Positions 1 to 11,423 of a stretch of DNA of 64,000 nt are shown here, one piece after another; position 1 is the first letter of the stretch; each line of letters starts with the position of its first letter. The stretch is from Ascaphus truei (taxonomy: Eukaryota; Chordata; Amphibia; Anura; Ascaphidae). The translations under genes and the position numbers were made by a program. The stretch is taken from positions 230,302,148 to 230,366,147 of the forward strand of contig CM071568.1 in NCBI GenBank assembly GCA_036426205.1, in the 5' to 3' direction. The notes beneath the pieces are model-generated. The model did no database searches. It was not told where the DNA came from and saw only the letters and a program-made list of their open reading frames with translations.

Positions 1-940
1 AAGGCACTACTAACTTTAGGACAGTCCTTCCCTTAAGTACAGCCAAGAGGTGGACACCCTGTTGTCCCAGCTACAACAGGATGTACCACCCCCTCCACTC
101 AAGTGCAGTACCAAATGTGAGGGAAAATCCCATGATGACTACTGGCAACCTGATAATACCAGGGTTTACTGCCAGCCCTAGGGCAGAATACTAGCCATAC
201 CCAGCCATGGCTACACAGACATACACGCACACACACACAGATTCATGAATCACACACACAGATACACAGATCCTGAATCACGCACACCACTACAAAGTTA
301 CATGACTCAATCTCCCACCCCTTCCTCGCAGACAGCAGCCTCAGCCTGCAGCAGGCGCAGAGTGAGCTGGGGAAGGAGCTAGTGACAGCCTGGGGGAGGG
401 ATAGGCAAACATTCACAGAGAGCTAAAGATTTGAGATGGGGTGCTTGTCCAGAGTTTGGGGGTGGGGCCACGAATGCATCTGGTTCAGGTAAGGAGCTTT
501 GCCCTTGCTGGGGGAGAGGGGGGGGGATAACCATGTAAGGGGCTTTAGGTTGGGGGGTAAACATGTAAGGGACTTTGGGCTGGGGGGGTAACAAGGTAAG
601 ACGTTTGACTGGGGGGTCTTGTGCCTTTAAGGAGCTTAAGGGGGAGGGGTCATAACTAGTGCTGCTGCACAATGAACTGTAATGCAGTTAAGGGCCCAAA
701 TGTATCCCCTGGCTAGCCCGCCCCTGTGGGATTTCTACTAAAGGGGTTAATGGGCTCTAGAGGGGTTAATTTATGGATAGCTACAGAGTAACAGCCTTCC
801 ATCACATGGGTTGGAAAACTGCTGGGCAGAAAACTAGTCACACCCACCTCCTAGAAGGCTCCTAGTGACATCATTAAATAACTAGCTATACCCAATGTAA
901 CCTGCAGAAGCTCTACCCTCACGTGCTCCGTCCGGGCCTC
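1..940. other. Non-coding, no gene seen
   Basis: No coding exon is recognisable here. A CA-rich stretch at about 224-262 is a short microsatellite followed by an imperfect copy containing CACACAC. The 400-660 interval is G-rich with repeated 'ggggtaacatgtaaggg'-like phrases on the plus strand. The proline-rich reading frame on its minus strand is a by-product of that composition. Confidence 0.5.
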
Positions 941-1388
941 TTAAAGCTGCAGTTTAGTCAATAGGCATTGAGGCATTTAGGCATGTGTGTGTTTTTTTAA
1001 TAAATCAGTTCTGTAGTAAGAAAAAATACTTTTAGCATTTTCTGTTTTTAAAAAAACAACTTTGAAAGACCAATTTTCTTGTATTCTATTTTAACAGCCA
1101 TTTGCTAAGGCACTGCCCCTTCATGTCCTGTCACAAGCCCTGGCACACCCCTTTGTCAGCCCTGCCCTCCCTCTAGCACATGTCAGTGCAGGAGTGCTCA
1201 TGAATATTCATGAGCTTCCACTGACAGACAAGCAGAATATAAACAGATCCCTTCACTAATTATGTCACCAAATTTCGACCTATCAATACATGGAGAACGA
1301 ATTGACTGGCAGCTATACTGTTCTTTAGGTAATTAGAGATTGCACACATAAAACTATTGAAGTAAAAAAGACTGAACTGCAGCTTTAA
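941..1388. mobile_element. TTAA-flanked MITE
   Basis: A 448-bp non-autonomous DNA element. It starts with TTAA at 941 followed by AGCTGCAGTTTAGTC. It ends with the inverted counterpart GACTGAACTGCAGCT followed by TTAA at 1,385-1,388. TTAA target duplications are typical of piggyBac and Kolobok elements, but no transposase is encoded, so the superfamily stays open. Confidence 0.7.
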
Positions 1389-2367
1389 AGACTCCTCTCC
1401 CAAATCGATTGTCATTGGCTGATGCCGTGTCCATCACAAGTCACATGATGAGTGCACATTGGAGAGGAGTCTGGCAGGGGGCGGTGTGTGAGTGCTGCAT
1501 GCATTTTACAAGGGCTTAGTTACAATTACTGTATGTCCTACTTTTTCATACTATATTCATTTTTTTTTACATAACTTTATTATTGCATTATAGTGTTTAT
1601 GCTACCATGTACCAGGTTGCTCTTAATTTAGTATGCACTTTTGGTTTAATTATATATGTGATTATGATTTACGATGTAAAACTGGTATTACTAATGATAT
1701 TACTTCCATGGAAACGTTTTTTTTAGACAATTAGTTACCATAGTAATCGTCTTACCATATGAAAAGGAGTACCCTTGTTCCATGGGAAGAGATTGTAATA
1801 GCGAACAGATGAGGGAGAGCTACAACCAACACTCGATCCTGAACATATGATGTTCTATGGCTGTGATGTAGCACGCTGTGATATTTGGGCATGGGGCGGA
1901 GGACTTGCACAGAAATAAGTTTATACTATGCACACAAACTTTTTGAGTGTTCTATTTTTACTGTCTCTATACTGTTTATATTAAATTGTTAGCCATACTA
2001 CACTGTGGAGGATTCTTTTTTTATTCTGCAAAATGCAGTTTCTCTAATTGCTTTAACAGCTCTTCAGAGTTTATTAAATAACATTGATGATTGATGTAAA
2101 AAAGCATTTTTACATGCTAATGTGTATTTTGTTTGGATTCCACACATTTGCTATACTTACTTTCCTGCTTCAGCAACCTCTTCACACTTTATTAAAAGGG
2201 GATTTAGGGTGAATATAAGGGCTTTGGAGCTATTTCACTATTTTTTTATTTTTGCAAATCAACTGCTCACGCAACAAAAGAGCTGTGCTACATCCAATCT
2301 GACAAATTATATAGTTAAATACTTATCAATCTTTCTTCTCATAAAGTAGGCTAATTTAGTCAAATGA
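1389..2367. other. Non-coding flank of the large transposon
   Basis: AT-rich sequence with no supported gene, RNA or repeat boundary. It directly abuts the TA target site of the large transposon at 2,368. Confidence 0.4.
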
Positions 2368-2369
2368 TA

Positions 2370-2403
2370 CAGATGCAGCGGCCGTTATCCGTCCATTTCA
2401 CGG
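2370..2403 (+). repeat. Left terminal inverted repeat
   Basis: The 34-bp end begins CAGATGCAGCGGCCGTTATC directly after a TA dinucleotide. It matches the reverse complement of 27,831-27,864 except at two positions. Confidence 0.85.
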
Positions 2404-2614
2404 GTTTAATCCCCTGGCACACCCGGGCTTGGTGGGTGATTTCTTGAAAATTTACGGTGTTAAGACGCGAGTTTACTAGTGTTTTGATAGAATGCAGAAA
2501 ATGTAATTTTAGTGTTGTCTGCAATACCGTCGAGAAACTCAAGTGGGCGATCGCGAGTTGTCTTAAAAATCTAATTGCAATGCAACCAGGCTTTTATTCC
2601 CATACAGTACTTCA

Positions 2615-2718
2615 CACACCAAAAAGTATTTTTAATGAATTTAAATGTTTTATTTGTGCCGGATAATAAAGTTAAAATAATAATACAAAAATACAACGTT
2701 GCCTCTTCCGAATGTAAA
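2615..2718 (+). repeat. Subterminal duplicated block, copy 1
   Basis: About 100 bp beginning CACACACCAAAAAGTATTTT and running to 'acgttgcctcttcc' recur in the same orientation at 4,113-4,216 with small differences. The second copy covers the 3' end and AATAAA signal of the minus-strand gene. The first copy is therefore probably a duplicated gene end inside the transposon. Confidence 0.75.
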
Positions 2719-2890
2719 TGTTTATTCTGTTCATGCATGTATGTCACAATGGAACCTTGTTGAAATGCATATGCGTTTCATCGCATTTCTGTGCATGCGT
2801 GTCATTATGGTACCTGGTTCAGAACAAAATGACAGTATACTGTAGAAAGATACAGTACATTTCCTTATGGAGTCGCTAGATATCGACTGT

Positions 2891-3430
2891 AAGGTAGTAC
2901 TGCTGTAAGTGTATCTAAATAGTAAAAACAACTTTTAATTTTCTAGATTTATACGGTATACTGTATGTAAATAAGATATTTATATTTATTTAAATGACAT
3001 TAGTACTTTATGTATAGTACTACTAACAGTAAAAGCAATTTATTTTCAAGATTTATATATATGTTAATGATATGTTTATATACAGTATTTAAATGACATT
3101 AGTACTTTATGTATAGTACTACTATAAGTGTATCTAAACACTAAAAGCAACTTAATTTCAAGATTTATATATACAGTATGTCAATGAGATATTTATATAT
3201 ATATTTAATACGACCTCGGGAAGCAGGGGGCCCCGGACCTGAAATTAATGTGGTTCAGCTCTGGAGTGCCCTTGCTTCACTCCTACTGTACTGTATGTAT
3301 GAAAAATAACAATATATATTTAAGATGTATATTTAAATGCCTTTAGTACTTTACATTGTATCGTGCTACTGTAAGTGTATCTAAACAGTAAATGCTACTT
3401 ATTATCGAGATGTTTATACTGTACAGTATA
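2891..3430 (+). repeat. Degenerate ~110-bp tandem repeat array
   Basis: Units built around 'ttagtactttatgtatagta' followed by 'aagtgtatctaaacagtaaa' and 'caagatttatatatacagta' occur near 2,891, 2,991, 3,090 and 3,330. A further unit sits at 4,015-4,111. A short fragment at about 3,215-3,290, related to the inverted-end repeat at 47,007-47,400, interrupts the array. A foldback element at 3,431-3,666 separates the last unit from the rest. Confidence 0.6.
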
Positions 3431-3666
3431 TAGTGTAGATTATCCAAGGATAGCAGCGGAGCACAGCTGAATGGAGGGGTAACACAGCATGAAGGGTGTA
3501 AATTCTTTTTATTGAAACATGGTGCACAACGCGGGGAGACAGCAGAGACTCACACGCGTTTAGGCTATGCAGCCATGTTTCAAAAAGAAGAATTTTAACC
3601 CCTTCATTGACTGGTGTTGACCCCATCCTTCAGCTTGCTCCGCTGCTATCCTTGGATAATCACTAT
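3431..3666. repeat. Foldback element with hammerhead-like remnant
   Basis: Arms of about 92 bp (3,431-3,522 and 3,573-3,666) are reverse complements with scattered mismatches; the outer parts share 'attatccaaggatagcagcg'. The roughly 50-bp loop contains CACGCGTTTAGG on the plus strand. On the minus strand this reads CCTAAACGCGTG, resembling the GAAACGCGT box of hammerhead motifs in Penelope-like elements. I read it as an inverted dimer of a Penelope-like terminal segment, inserted in the tandem array. Confidence 0.6.
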
Positions 3667-4112
3667 ATATTTACTGACTCAGCGTGATGCACGCATAAAG
3701 GATCAAGGTTTCTACAAGAGTTTTGATTCTCCCCACTTATGATCCAGGGGAGTTGCTGACTATAACAGTGCCGAGGTAAGAGAGTTTTTTACTAAGTCTG
3801 GTGAGGTGCTTTTCTAGCATTATATGTACCCTCACTAAGACAGATTACTCTTTTATACCATTCCTGCTTTATGCATGCACTGGGTCAATACTCTTATTAT
3901 TCATTTAACCTTGTCTAACCTGTTACATTACTTTTGAGCAATCATTGCCATTGTACCCCCTTTTTTTTGCTGAAGCACTGTTTATAAGGAATCTTTCCTT
4001 TACCTTCTACTGTACAGTATATGTCAATTAGATATTTATATATAGTATATTTAAATGCCTTTAGTACTTTATGTATAGTACTACTTCTAAGTGTATCTAA
4101 ACAGTTAAAACA

Positions 4113-4216
4113 TGAACACACCAAAAAGTATTTTTAAAGAATGAAATGTTTTATTTGTACAGGATAAAAAGTTAAAAAGAATACAATAATACAACGTTGC
4201 CTCTTCCAAATTTACA
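4113..4216 (+). repeat. Subterminal duplicated block, copy 2
   Basis: Direct-orientation counterpart of 2,615-2,718, about 1.5 kb away. This copy contains the polyadenylation signal and the last codons of the minus-strand gene. Confidence 0.75.
4150..4155 (-). terminator. AATAAA polyadenylation signal of the BEN-like gene
   Basis: TTTATT on the plus strand reads AATAAA on the minus strand, 57 bp after the stop codon at 4,212-4,214. Its spacing suits the end of the minus-strand transposon gene. Confidence 0.5.
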
Positions 4217-4948
4217 ATCTTCTTGTCTTTTTCTTCACACTGGCTGGCTCTTCTTGGACATCTTGGTCTGTAAAAAAAGAGACAATATTCAATATTAACA
4301 TTCGCACTGTACATTATGTAATCCTGAGTTTTTGTGGGGTTTGGGGAGAAAGGACATCACATGGGGTACAGTACTTTACTGTTCATTAAGACTACACATC
4401 GCTAAGCATGAAAATATTATTACACCAGGAGTACAGTACAATCCATTATTAAATCCTCAGGTTTTTGGGGGGGTTGGGGAAGACAAAGCATACATGGCAT
4501 GGGGTACAGCACTTTACATTAGGACTAGGGGTTTACATTAGTTTTTTGGGTGTTTTAGGGGGAAATGACATGGCATGCATGGATTTTAGCACAGTGCCTT
4601 ACCTGGCAGTATTGCTGGGAGAGTTTTCTGCACCAAGAGGGGTCTTTCCTGCACATTGTCTTCACCCAGCTTCAGACATGCAAAATAGAAAAGAAGCATT
4701 AAACAACTAAATAATTTTAAAACAAATCAACTTTTTTTTAAATTATATTAAAAATATTTGTGGCGCATTTTATTTGTAAATACATTTAAAATGTGTAGTC
4801 GTCCAGCAAGTCGATGGACCTCCAGGCCATTGATGCTGTCTCTCACGTTTCTCACAAGCTGCCCGTTCACATTGAAATAGCACTTCACTTTGTCCATAAC
4901 AGCTCTCCTTAAATTTGCAGGAAGCCCCTTCTTGGTCTTATTGCCTTC
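4212..4948 (-). pseudogene. 3' part of BEN-like transposon gene
   Basis: This is the downstream half of the minus-strand gene whose 5' half lies at 22,427-23,554. The first segment (4,948 to about 4,748) encodes the stretch KKGLPANLRRAVMDKV followed by NVNGQLVRNVRDSING, which resembles the second half of a BEN domain. BEN domains are DNA- or protein-binding modules; this assignment is tentative. Two further exons are suggested by splice signals: 4,669-4,603 (donor CAG|GTAAGG) encoding LGEDNVQERPLL, and 4,267-4,212 (acceptor TTTACAG) ending PASVKKKTRRL and a TAA stop. The downstream exons join in phase. The frame is continuous with the 5' half only if the 17.5-kb insertion between 4,948 and 22,427 is removed, which shows that insertion broke the gene. 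Confidence 0.55.
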
Positions 4949-5011
4949 AAACACACAAAACCCCAGCAAGCTCTTTTTGGGAACCACTGAGCCCCCACAA
5001 AATATATATGT

Positions 5012-5620
5012 TGTGACAAACGGCTTACTCCGGGGCTCCGTCGTTTGTCCGGGACTGTTTAGAACACGTCTTTAGGTAGGTTAAATGATGAGGCGTCACG
5101 TACTGTTCCTTTAAAACAGGCTATGCCGGTTATCAGTCCCAGGCACGAGGGACTGCCACAGTGCATACAACAGAAAACAGATCAAAACAAAAGCTGCTCA
5201 CCTGAGCGATAACTTACTTAGATATCCCTGACTCAGGGTTGGAAGTGGCTTTTCCACTTCCAACATCAAAACACGGTACTTTTGCAGTCTTACACAAATG
5301 AACAGAAAGATTGTGACCGTTTGGGGAAGAGGCTTCTCCCTCTGTAGTTCAGAAGCCTTCCCAGCCTCCTGGCTCTTGTGGGGAGACCAGAGCAACAGGA
5401 AATCAGTCTTTCATACCTGATTTATTATAGAGACAGGTGACAGAAATCAGGCAGCAGACAAACTCTGGTCTGGATCTCTCATCCCTCAGTCCAGCGCTTG
5501 CCAAACGTGGGATGGAGTGTATGTATTATAAGCTGCACTCCCAGGCCAACAGGATAGAAACTGTCTAGTATCTGTGGATCCCTATATAGGAATTTATTAC
5601 CATCCCTGGTTTCTGTCACA
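5012..5620 (-). repeat. 3' LTR of the Gmr1-type element
   Basis: Begins TGTGACAAACGG and ends CTGGTTTCTGTCACA on the plus strand. It aligns with 10,172-10,827, including the shared phrases 'gactcagggt' and 'ggaagtgg'. A polypurine tract lies just inside it on the minus strand. Confidence 0.8.
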
Positions 5621-5689
5621 TATCCTCCCCCCAGCTCAGACCTCGAGGGATGAGCGACCATGGATATTAGGAGTGCATCCTTGACAACC

Positions 5690-7070
5690 CGTCAGCATTG
5701 CCATGTTTGTGCCTGACCTGTGTTCACAGAAAATTTAAAGGGTTGTAGGCTTAGGAACCACCTGGTCACTCTAGCATTCTTTTTCCCTGTTTTGACACAT
5801 CCAGGTAAGGGGTTGCATGATCTGTGACCAACCGAATTTTCTCCCCAACAGGTAGTATTTGAGCGTCTCTACACCCACTTTATGCGAAGCACTCTTTCTC
5901 TACTATGGAGTAATTTTTCTCCTGGGGATTTAGTTCCTACTTAAATAAAGGATGGGGTGCTCCTCACCTTGAGACTCCTGGGAGAGTACGCCCCGCCCCA
6001 GCCCTACCTCAGATGCGTCGGTTTGGACTACGAACTCTTTGGAGAAGTCAGGTGTGACCAACACTGGTTGGCACAGAGAGCTTCTTTCAGGCTTCTAAAG
6101 AGCCTGTTCGGTCTTCGGGGGGACCACTTACCATTAGCGGTCCTCTTGCTTTTGTGAGGTCAGTTAGTGGGGTTGCCTTAGTTGCAAAATTGGGAATAAA
6201 CCTTCTATAGTACCCATTAACCCCAAAAAGGTCCTTACTTGTTTTTTTGTAACTGGCCTGGCCAATTTTGTATCGCCTCCACTTTGAGTGTTGGGTTTGA
6301 GTAAACCTCTGCAATAGAATATCCCAGATACTTGGCCTCCTCCAGACCATAGTGCATTTAGCGGGTTAGCAGTTAGTCCAGCAGACCGGACTGCGTCAAG
6401 CACAGCTTGGACCTTTGGAAGGTGGGATTGCAATCTTCACTATGGATTCCCACATCATCCGGTAGGCGGCCAGCAACCGAGCATGTGTTTTTAAAATTTT
6501 ATCCACTTCTTTGGAATGTGGCGGGAGCTCCATGTAAGCAAAGGCAACACCTTATACTGAAAGAGGCCGTCTGGGGTTGAGAAGGCTGTCTTTCTTTTGC
6601 CTTTCTGTGAGGGGAACCTGCCAGTACCCTTTTGTTAGGTCTAGGGTGTGAGATATCGGGCTTTGCCCAGTCTCTCTACAAGTTCATCTACCCTGGGCAT
6701 AGGATAAAGTATACAAATTTTGACCGCGCGTTAGTTCCGGTAGTCATTACAAAACCTTTGTTGTACCATCTGCTTGGGACTAAGACTATTAGGGCTGTTC
6801 CACCCACTTTGGGATCCTCAATTACACCAGTTTAGAATTTAACCTCAAACTTATAGCCTTTCTTTTGGCCTCTGGGATTCGGTACGGTTTTTAAGGGTTA
6901 ACTGGACCCCCGGTTCAGAGACTAGGTCAGTTCAATTACGCTAGTTCTACCTGGCCGTATAGAGAAGATTTCTTTGTTTTTCTCACTAAATTGAACTCTC
7001 GTTTCTGATGAACGACAGGGTTCAGCCTAGTAACCTCTGGGTCAGTTCTTGATTCTCTGACGGACACTGG
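5690..7070 (-). pseudogene. Reverse transcriptase/RNase H remnant (Ty3/Gypsy)
   Basis: On the minus strand the start of RT is visible as GVIEDP and later NDYRKL near 6,800-6,730. The thumb and connection parts follow as KKQVRTFLGLMG and YYRRFIPNFATKATPLTDL near 6,260-6,160. RNase H follows near 6,050-5,800 with PDFSKEFVVQTDAS, then KYYL and LVTDHAT. These are diagnostic of Ty3/Gypsy pol. At least half a dozen frame changes split the coding sequence into pieces, so no functional enzyme is encoded as written. The 3' LTR follows RNase H directly, leaving no room for a downstream integrase. Confidence 0.8.
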
Positions 7071-7079
7071 GGGTACTAG

Positions 7080-8260
7080 TTAACAAGACTTCTCTATCTT
7101 CCAGGGCTTGAGTAGGTTATATGGTAAATTTGCTTCGGTGTCCTCCTACCTGGCTGTCTTACCTTATAATTTACTTCTCCCACTCTTCCAAGACCTCATA
7201 GGGCCATGCATTTAGCAAGGAATTTACTCTCCACGGTGGGAACCAGAACAGAACAGTACCCTATCACCTGGAGAAAAATTCGAACCTAGCACACCATTAT
7301 TGTGTTCCTCTGTGTGTTTGAGCTTTCTCCAGTGTGTTCCCTTCACTATGGGTAGGACGTGCAGCAATGCGGTCCTGCATCTGGGCATACATGCTTCTAT
7401 TTACACTTCTGTAAGGGGTGATACCCTCGTGTTCCCAAGTCCTCTTTGGATATACCAGTAAGCCTTGGGTGTCGGCATACAATAGTTCAAAACGGGGAGA
7501 AGCCAGTGGATGATTGGGGTAACTTCCCTAATGGCAAATAACAGGATAGGTAACAAAACATCCCAGTTTTTCCCATCTATAACCGCCGCGCCGTATAAAA
7601 CATGCTCTTAAGTTTTATTGAACTTTACACTAAACCATCTGTTTTGTGGATGAAGACTGAGGGTCTGAGAATGCTTGATTTGTAGGAGTTTACATAGCTC
7701 TTCGTTACTTGGGACCATAAATGGTGTTCTGGTCAGATAGAATCTCTGGAATCCCGAACCGGGAAAAACAGAATACTAACTCTTTTCGCTATGGTTTAGC
7801 TGAGGTGCTACGTAGGGGAAGTGCCTCCGGATATCGGGTGGTCATAATCTAATATTACCAATAATGCTTGATGTCCCTAGCAGACTTATTAGGGGGTACG
7901 ACAGATACATAGCCAATCCGGTCATCAAATGGTAAATCTATTTGGGAAGGGGTACCAATGGCTGCCGGTACGCGTTGAACGGGGCGGGGGGTGATCTGTA
8001 CATTAGGGCAGAGGAAAACAAATAATTGTAATTTTCTGCCAGAAACCAGGCCATAATAGAAGCTTCGGAGAACCTTTTCTTTTGTCTTTTCCACCCGTAG
8101 TGTGTCCCCCCAATGGAGACTATGTGCGAGGTGTAATACACTTACGAGGATTCCGTGGTACCCACAATTGTTGTAGTGGTAATGCATTTCCTTTTATCAC
8201 CCGATATACTATGGGTCTTCTCTACCTCGAAGTAGGGGTAAGCAAGTGACCTATCTGGGT
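7080..8260 (-). pseudogene. Integrase remnant located upstream of RT
   Basis: On the minus strand the zinc-binding part reads around HLAHSLHWG and KTKEKVLRSFY, then CPNVQIT (about 8,140-8,000). The catalytic core region follows with DYATRYPEA (minus of about 7,860-7,810), then FSRFGIP and, near 7,640, TDGLV. The downstream part has KTWEHE-like and AQMQDRIAA stretches (7,440-7,360) and a C-terminal region with KVRQPGRRTPKQ and LLKPW near 7,170-7,100. The enzyme inserted element DNA into the host genome. Frameshifts make it inactive. Its position 5' of RT is the notable point. Confidence 0.75.
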
Positions 8261-8966
8261 TGGCCAGGTAGTACTATTTGGTTCCCGTATATTTCCCCTT
8301 GCTACCGCTAATGTGGGGTCCTCCCATTGGCTTCTTAAATCCCAGGACTGACCTCTATGTCAGCGAGGTCTTATATCGGTTCTGGGTGGTAAGTGTCTGC
8401 TCAACATCTTGATTTGGGGTATTCCCTACCAAGTAGTATGGGGAAGGATTTTACAGCACTCCTCCTTTTTCCCCGCTCCTTATTTGGGCCACTCGTCAAC
8501 CTCCATTTCTGAAAAGGGAAAGGATTGTTTCTTCTATATACGTTATATGGCCCGCTAATTGAACTCTGGGCGCTACTCTGAGCGGGGGACCCATTTTAGA
8601 AAATGGAAGCCGGTCCCTATTAACACATCATGTGCCAGTTTGGGTACAATACCCACCTGAAATCTAAAGAAACACAACTCTGTTTCAAAAAAAACAATCA
8701 AACAGTGGATATTCATGATTATCCCCATGTATACACAAATTGCCACTCTTTGTGAACTGTTCTCCTGTTCTCAATGGGCAAGAGGTATTCGGACCATAGT
8801 GTGACCATGCTTCCCAGAGTCAAGCAAGTGCCCGAACCTCTTACCATTAACCTTTACAAATGCCCACAATGGTTATTCAAGGGGTCCTCTGGGCTAGGTC
8901 CCAACATTGGGACAACAGCGAATAAGGTTCCACGCTGTTGCATTGCATGGGCTCATCATTTAGTGG

Positions 8967-9008
8967 GCAGATTTTTGCTGTGTGGCCCCTCTCATGACAA
9001 TTTACACA
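8967..9008 (-). pseudogene. Gag zinc knuckle (CCHC)
   Basis: The minus strand encodes CVNCHERGHTAKIC, a perfect CX2CX4HX4C nucleocapsid knuckle. It lies upstream of integrase in the element's orientation, so it marks the end of gag. The rest of gag (to about 10,170) is too broken by frame changes to describe; an acidic and glutamine-rich stretch is visible near 9,750-9,980. Confidence 0.75.
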
Positions 9009-10171
9009 TTTAGGTACATATCTGGTCCCACTTAGAGCCTTTCGGCCTCCCCATGTTGGCTATTGCCCTTAGTGTGCGAACCACTGTTGCTGGTGGCGTG
9101 CAGTGTGGTCGCCGCTTTCAGTGCCCCTTAACCCCGGTACCCTTTTACCGTCTCTGGAAGAGTCCGGGACCTCGGGTAGTGGGTGCTCCACGATGTGGGT
9201 TGCGGTGCTGTGCTCTTCTGCTGTCATTGTACCTTTCTAGCGGGCCACAAGCTCATCCGCATTGTGGGGGTCACTCCGACTGACCACACGGCGTAAGGCA
9301 AGGGAAGTTTCCTCAAGAACTGGTCCATGACCAACCGTTACCGATGGCTGGCTGAGTTGATTCGGGTTGTAGCCACTTCCCGGCGAGGTGGATGAGGTTT
9401 CCATCATCTGGCTCGGGTGGCTTAATCCATCGTGAAGGACCCATGCGTGAACCTTTGGGCGGCGAACAGCCGTGGTTACGCCGAGGCGGGCGAGGATCTC
9501 GAACTTCAATTTTGCATAGACGTTAGCTTGCGGCTCTAGATCAAGTATAGCCTTTGGGGTTCGCCGCTTAGGAAGGGTGGATTAGACCAGCCCATCAGCT
9601 TCGGCCATCCTCTCTCTGTGCCGTGCGTTTCAAACGTGAGAAGATAGGCTCCACATCATGAGGGTCCCATCTTCTGAAGGTAGTGGCTTGCCCTGGTCAT
9701 TTTCTGGTACTGGCTCCGCTGCCGTGGAAGGTTACTGATAGTCCCCCTCAGGATCTCGAGTTCCTGCTGTAAGCCCTGAGCGAACGCTGTTTGCTCCTCT
9801 TCAGCAAGCGTTTGTCTCTTGCTGGTTTGCATTCGCGTTTTGCGGGTCATTCGTCTGTTCTGGTGAGGTTTGCCATTCGCCGTGTCTGGTTGGAATTCCC
9901 TGTGCTGGTTTGAGCATAATCTTTGCTGGGCTATAGAGCTGTGATGGCGCATTCGTCTGCTGCTGGTTTGCATTAGTTTCTTGCTGGGCTATTAACGCGT
10001 TGCTGGGTTTCATTCGCGTCTTTCTGGGCAGCGACATTGGTACCAGCGCACACACCACGTCTTCCATATTGTTTGCAGAGGATGAAAAAAAATATTTTCT
10101 TTTTTTTTTTTTCAAAGTTTTCTTCAACCCGCAAACCCCCCAGTGACTCGTGCCCGCATCTCCCACCCATA

Positions 10172-10827
10172 TGTGACAAACGCTTACTCCGCGGGCTTCC
10201 GCGTTTTCCGGGACTGTTTAGGAACACACGGTTCTTTTAGGGTAGGTTAAAATGAGGCGCTCACGTTACTGTTCCTTTTGAAAACATGCTTATGCTGGTT
10301 GAGTTCAGTCCCATGGGCAACTGAAACTGCCAAGGGCATACAACAGAAAACAGAGCATAAACCAAAAGACTGCTCACCGAGCGACTAACTTAAACTGTGA
10401 GATATTCCATGACTCAGGGTGGAAGTGGATTTCCACTTCCAACATCAAAAACGGGGTACGTTGCAGTTTACACAATGAGAACAGGAAAGATTGAACCTGT
10501 TTGGGAAGAGGATTCTCCCCTCTGTAGTTATCAAGCAGTCCTTCCCACCTCCTGCTTCTTGTGGGGAGACCAGGCGCAAACAGGAATCAGTTTTGACATA
10601 CCTGATTCTAATTAGCAGGACAGGGACAGAATCATCAGGCAGAAGACAAACTCTGGTCTGATCTCTCATCACTCTTCAGTTCCAGCGCTGCCAACAACTG
10701 TGGGATGGGGATGTGTATGTATTGTAGAGGGCGCACTCCCAGGACCAAAGCGATAAAACTGTCTAGGTATGGCTGGAGCCACGCCTAGGGTCTACGGAAT
10801 TTATTACCATCCCTGGTTTCTGTCACA
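10172..10827 (-). repeat. 5' LTR of the Gmr1-type element
   Basis: Direct-orientation counterpart of 5,012-5,620. It is 656 bp against 609 bp; most of the length difference comes from many one- to three-base insertions. Confidence 0.8.
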
Positions 10828-11423
10828 ATTATAATAGTGTCAAAAAGGAGAGCTATTGGAGTGGCATATATATACAGACAAGGAAGGCCCAATGCTGACA
10901 CCAATGACCAAAAATACAAACACCGTAAATACTTATATATTCTCTTTGAAAAGGGGTAATTTAGGTAACCCTTTGGCCCAAAGCATTGTAAGCATTGCGA
11001 GCCACGACAAGGCAGACCCTGTCTCAAGTCCTAACACTACCAGATAAAATACTCATATCCTCCTATTAGTAGATAAAATTCTCATTTATCTCTATTTAGG
11101 AGAGAGGAGAAAAGACCACCATGTGATCATATCCAGTGGAATGAAAAAGGACCTACTCGTCACTTGTGGAAGTGGGGAGGGGCGGACTTAACAAGCTGTG
11201 TGAAGGAGGGAGCCACTAAACTCCGGACAGGGGGTGGGGGCGGGGGGGGCTGAAAATACACGTTACAACACACAAAACCGCCAAGATTACGGAAAACACG
11301 ATATTCAGCGCTCGTGCTGTGTGATGTGTGGAGATCCCCAGCATCCTACATACCCAAGCGTCTCCCTCCCAGAAACTCTCAATCTAGGGGAACCCCCCTT
11401 AGAAAGGGGGGCAAGCACCATAA
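10828..11423. other. Spacer between LTR element and Penelope-like copy
   Basis: No gene is seen. The segment contains two short repeats of 'agataaaat(a/t)ctcat' (11,043-11,085) and a G-rich stretch at 11,228-11,251. An AACACACAAAACC motif at about 11,266-11,278 is shared with both ends of the nested insertion. It probably belongs to Penelope-like terminal sequence downstream of the minus copy. Confidence 0.4.

Larger units (their letters stand above)
5012..10827 (-). mobile_element. Gmr1-type Ty3/Gypsy LTR retrotransposon, decayed
   Basis: The element is bounded by two related LTRs in direct orientation (5,012-5,620 and 10,172-10,827), both starting TGTGACAAAC and ending TTTCTGTCACA. It reads on the minus strand: 5' LTR at 10,827, Gag zinc knuckle at about 9,000, integrase at about 8,190-7,080, reverse transcriptase at about 7,070-6,150, RNase H to about 5,700, a purine-rich tract (GGGGGGAGGA on the minus strand, about 5,622-5,632) and the 3' LTR. 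Integrase upstream of RT is the Ty1/Copia order. Among Ty3/Gypsy-like elements it is the known signature of the Gmr1 group. No matching target duplication is visible. Every domain is broken by single-base indels, and the LTRs also differ mainly by indels. Confidence 0.75.

Noticed and set aside
379..672. Proline-rich 97-codon minus-strand frame
   Set aside because: A product of G-rich plus-strand low-complexity sequence with internal near-repeats; nothing supports coding.
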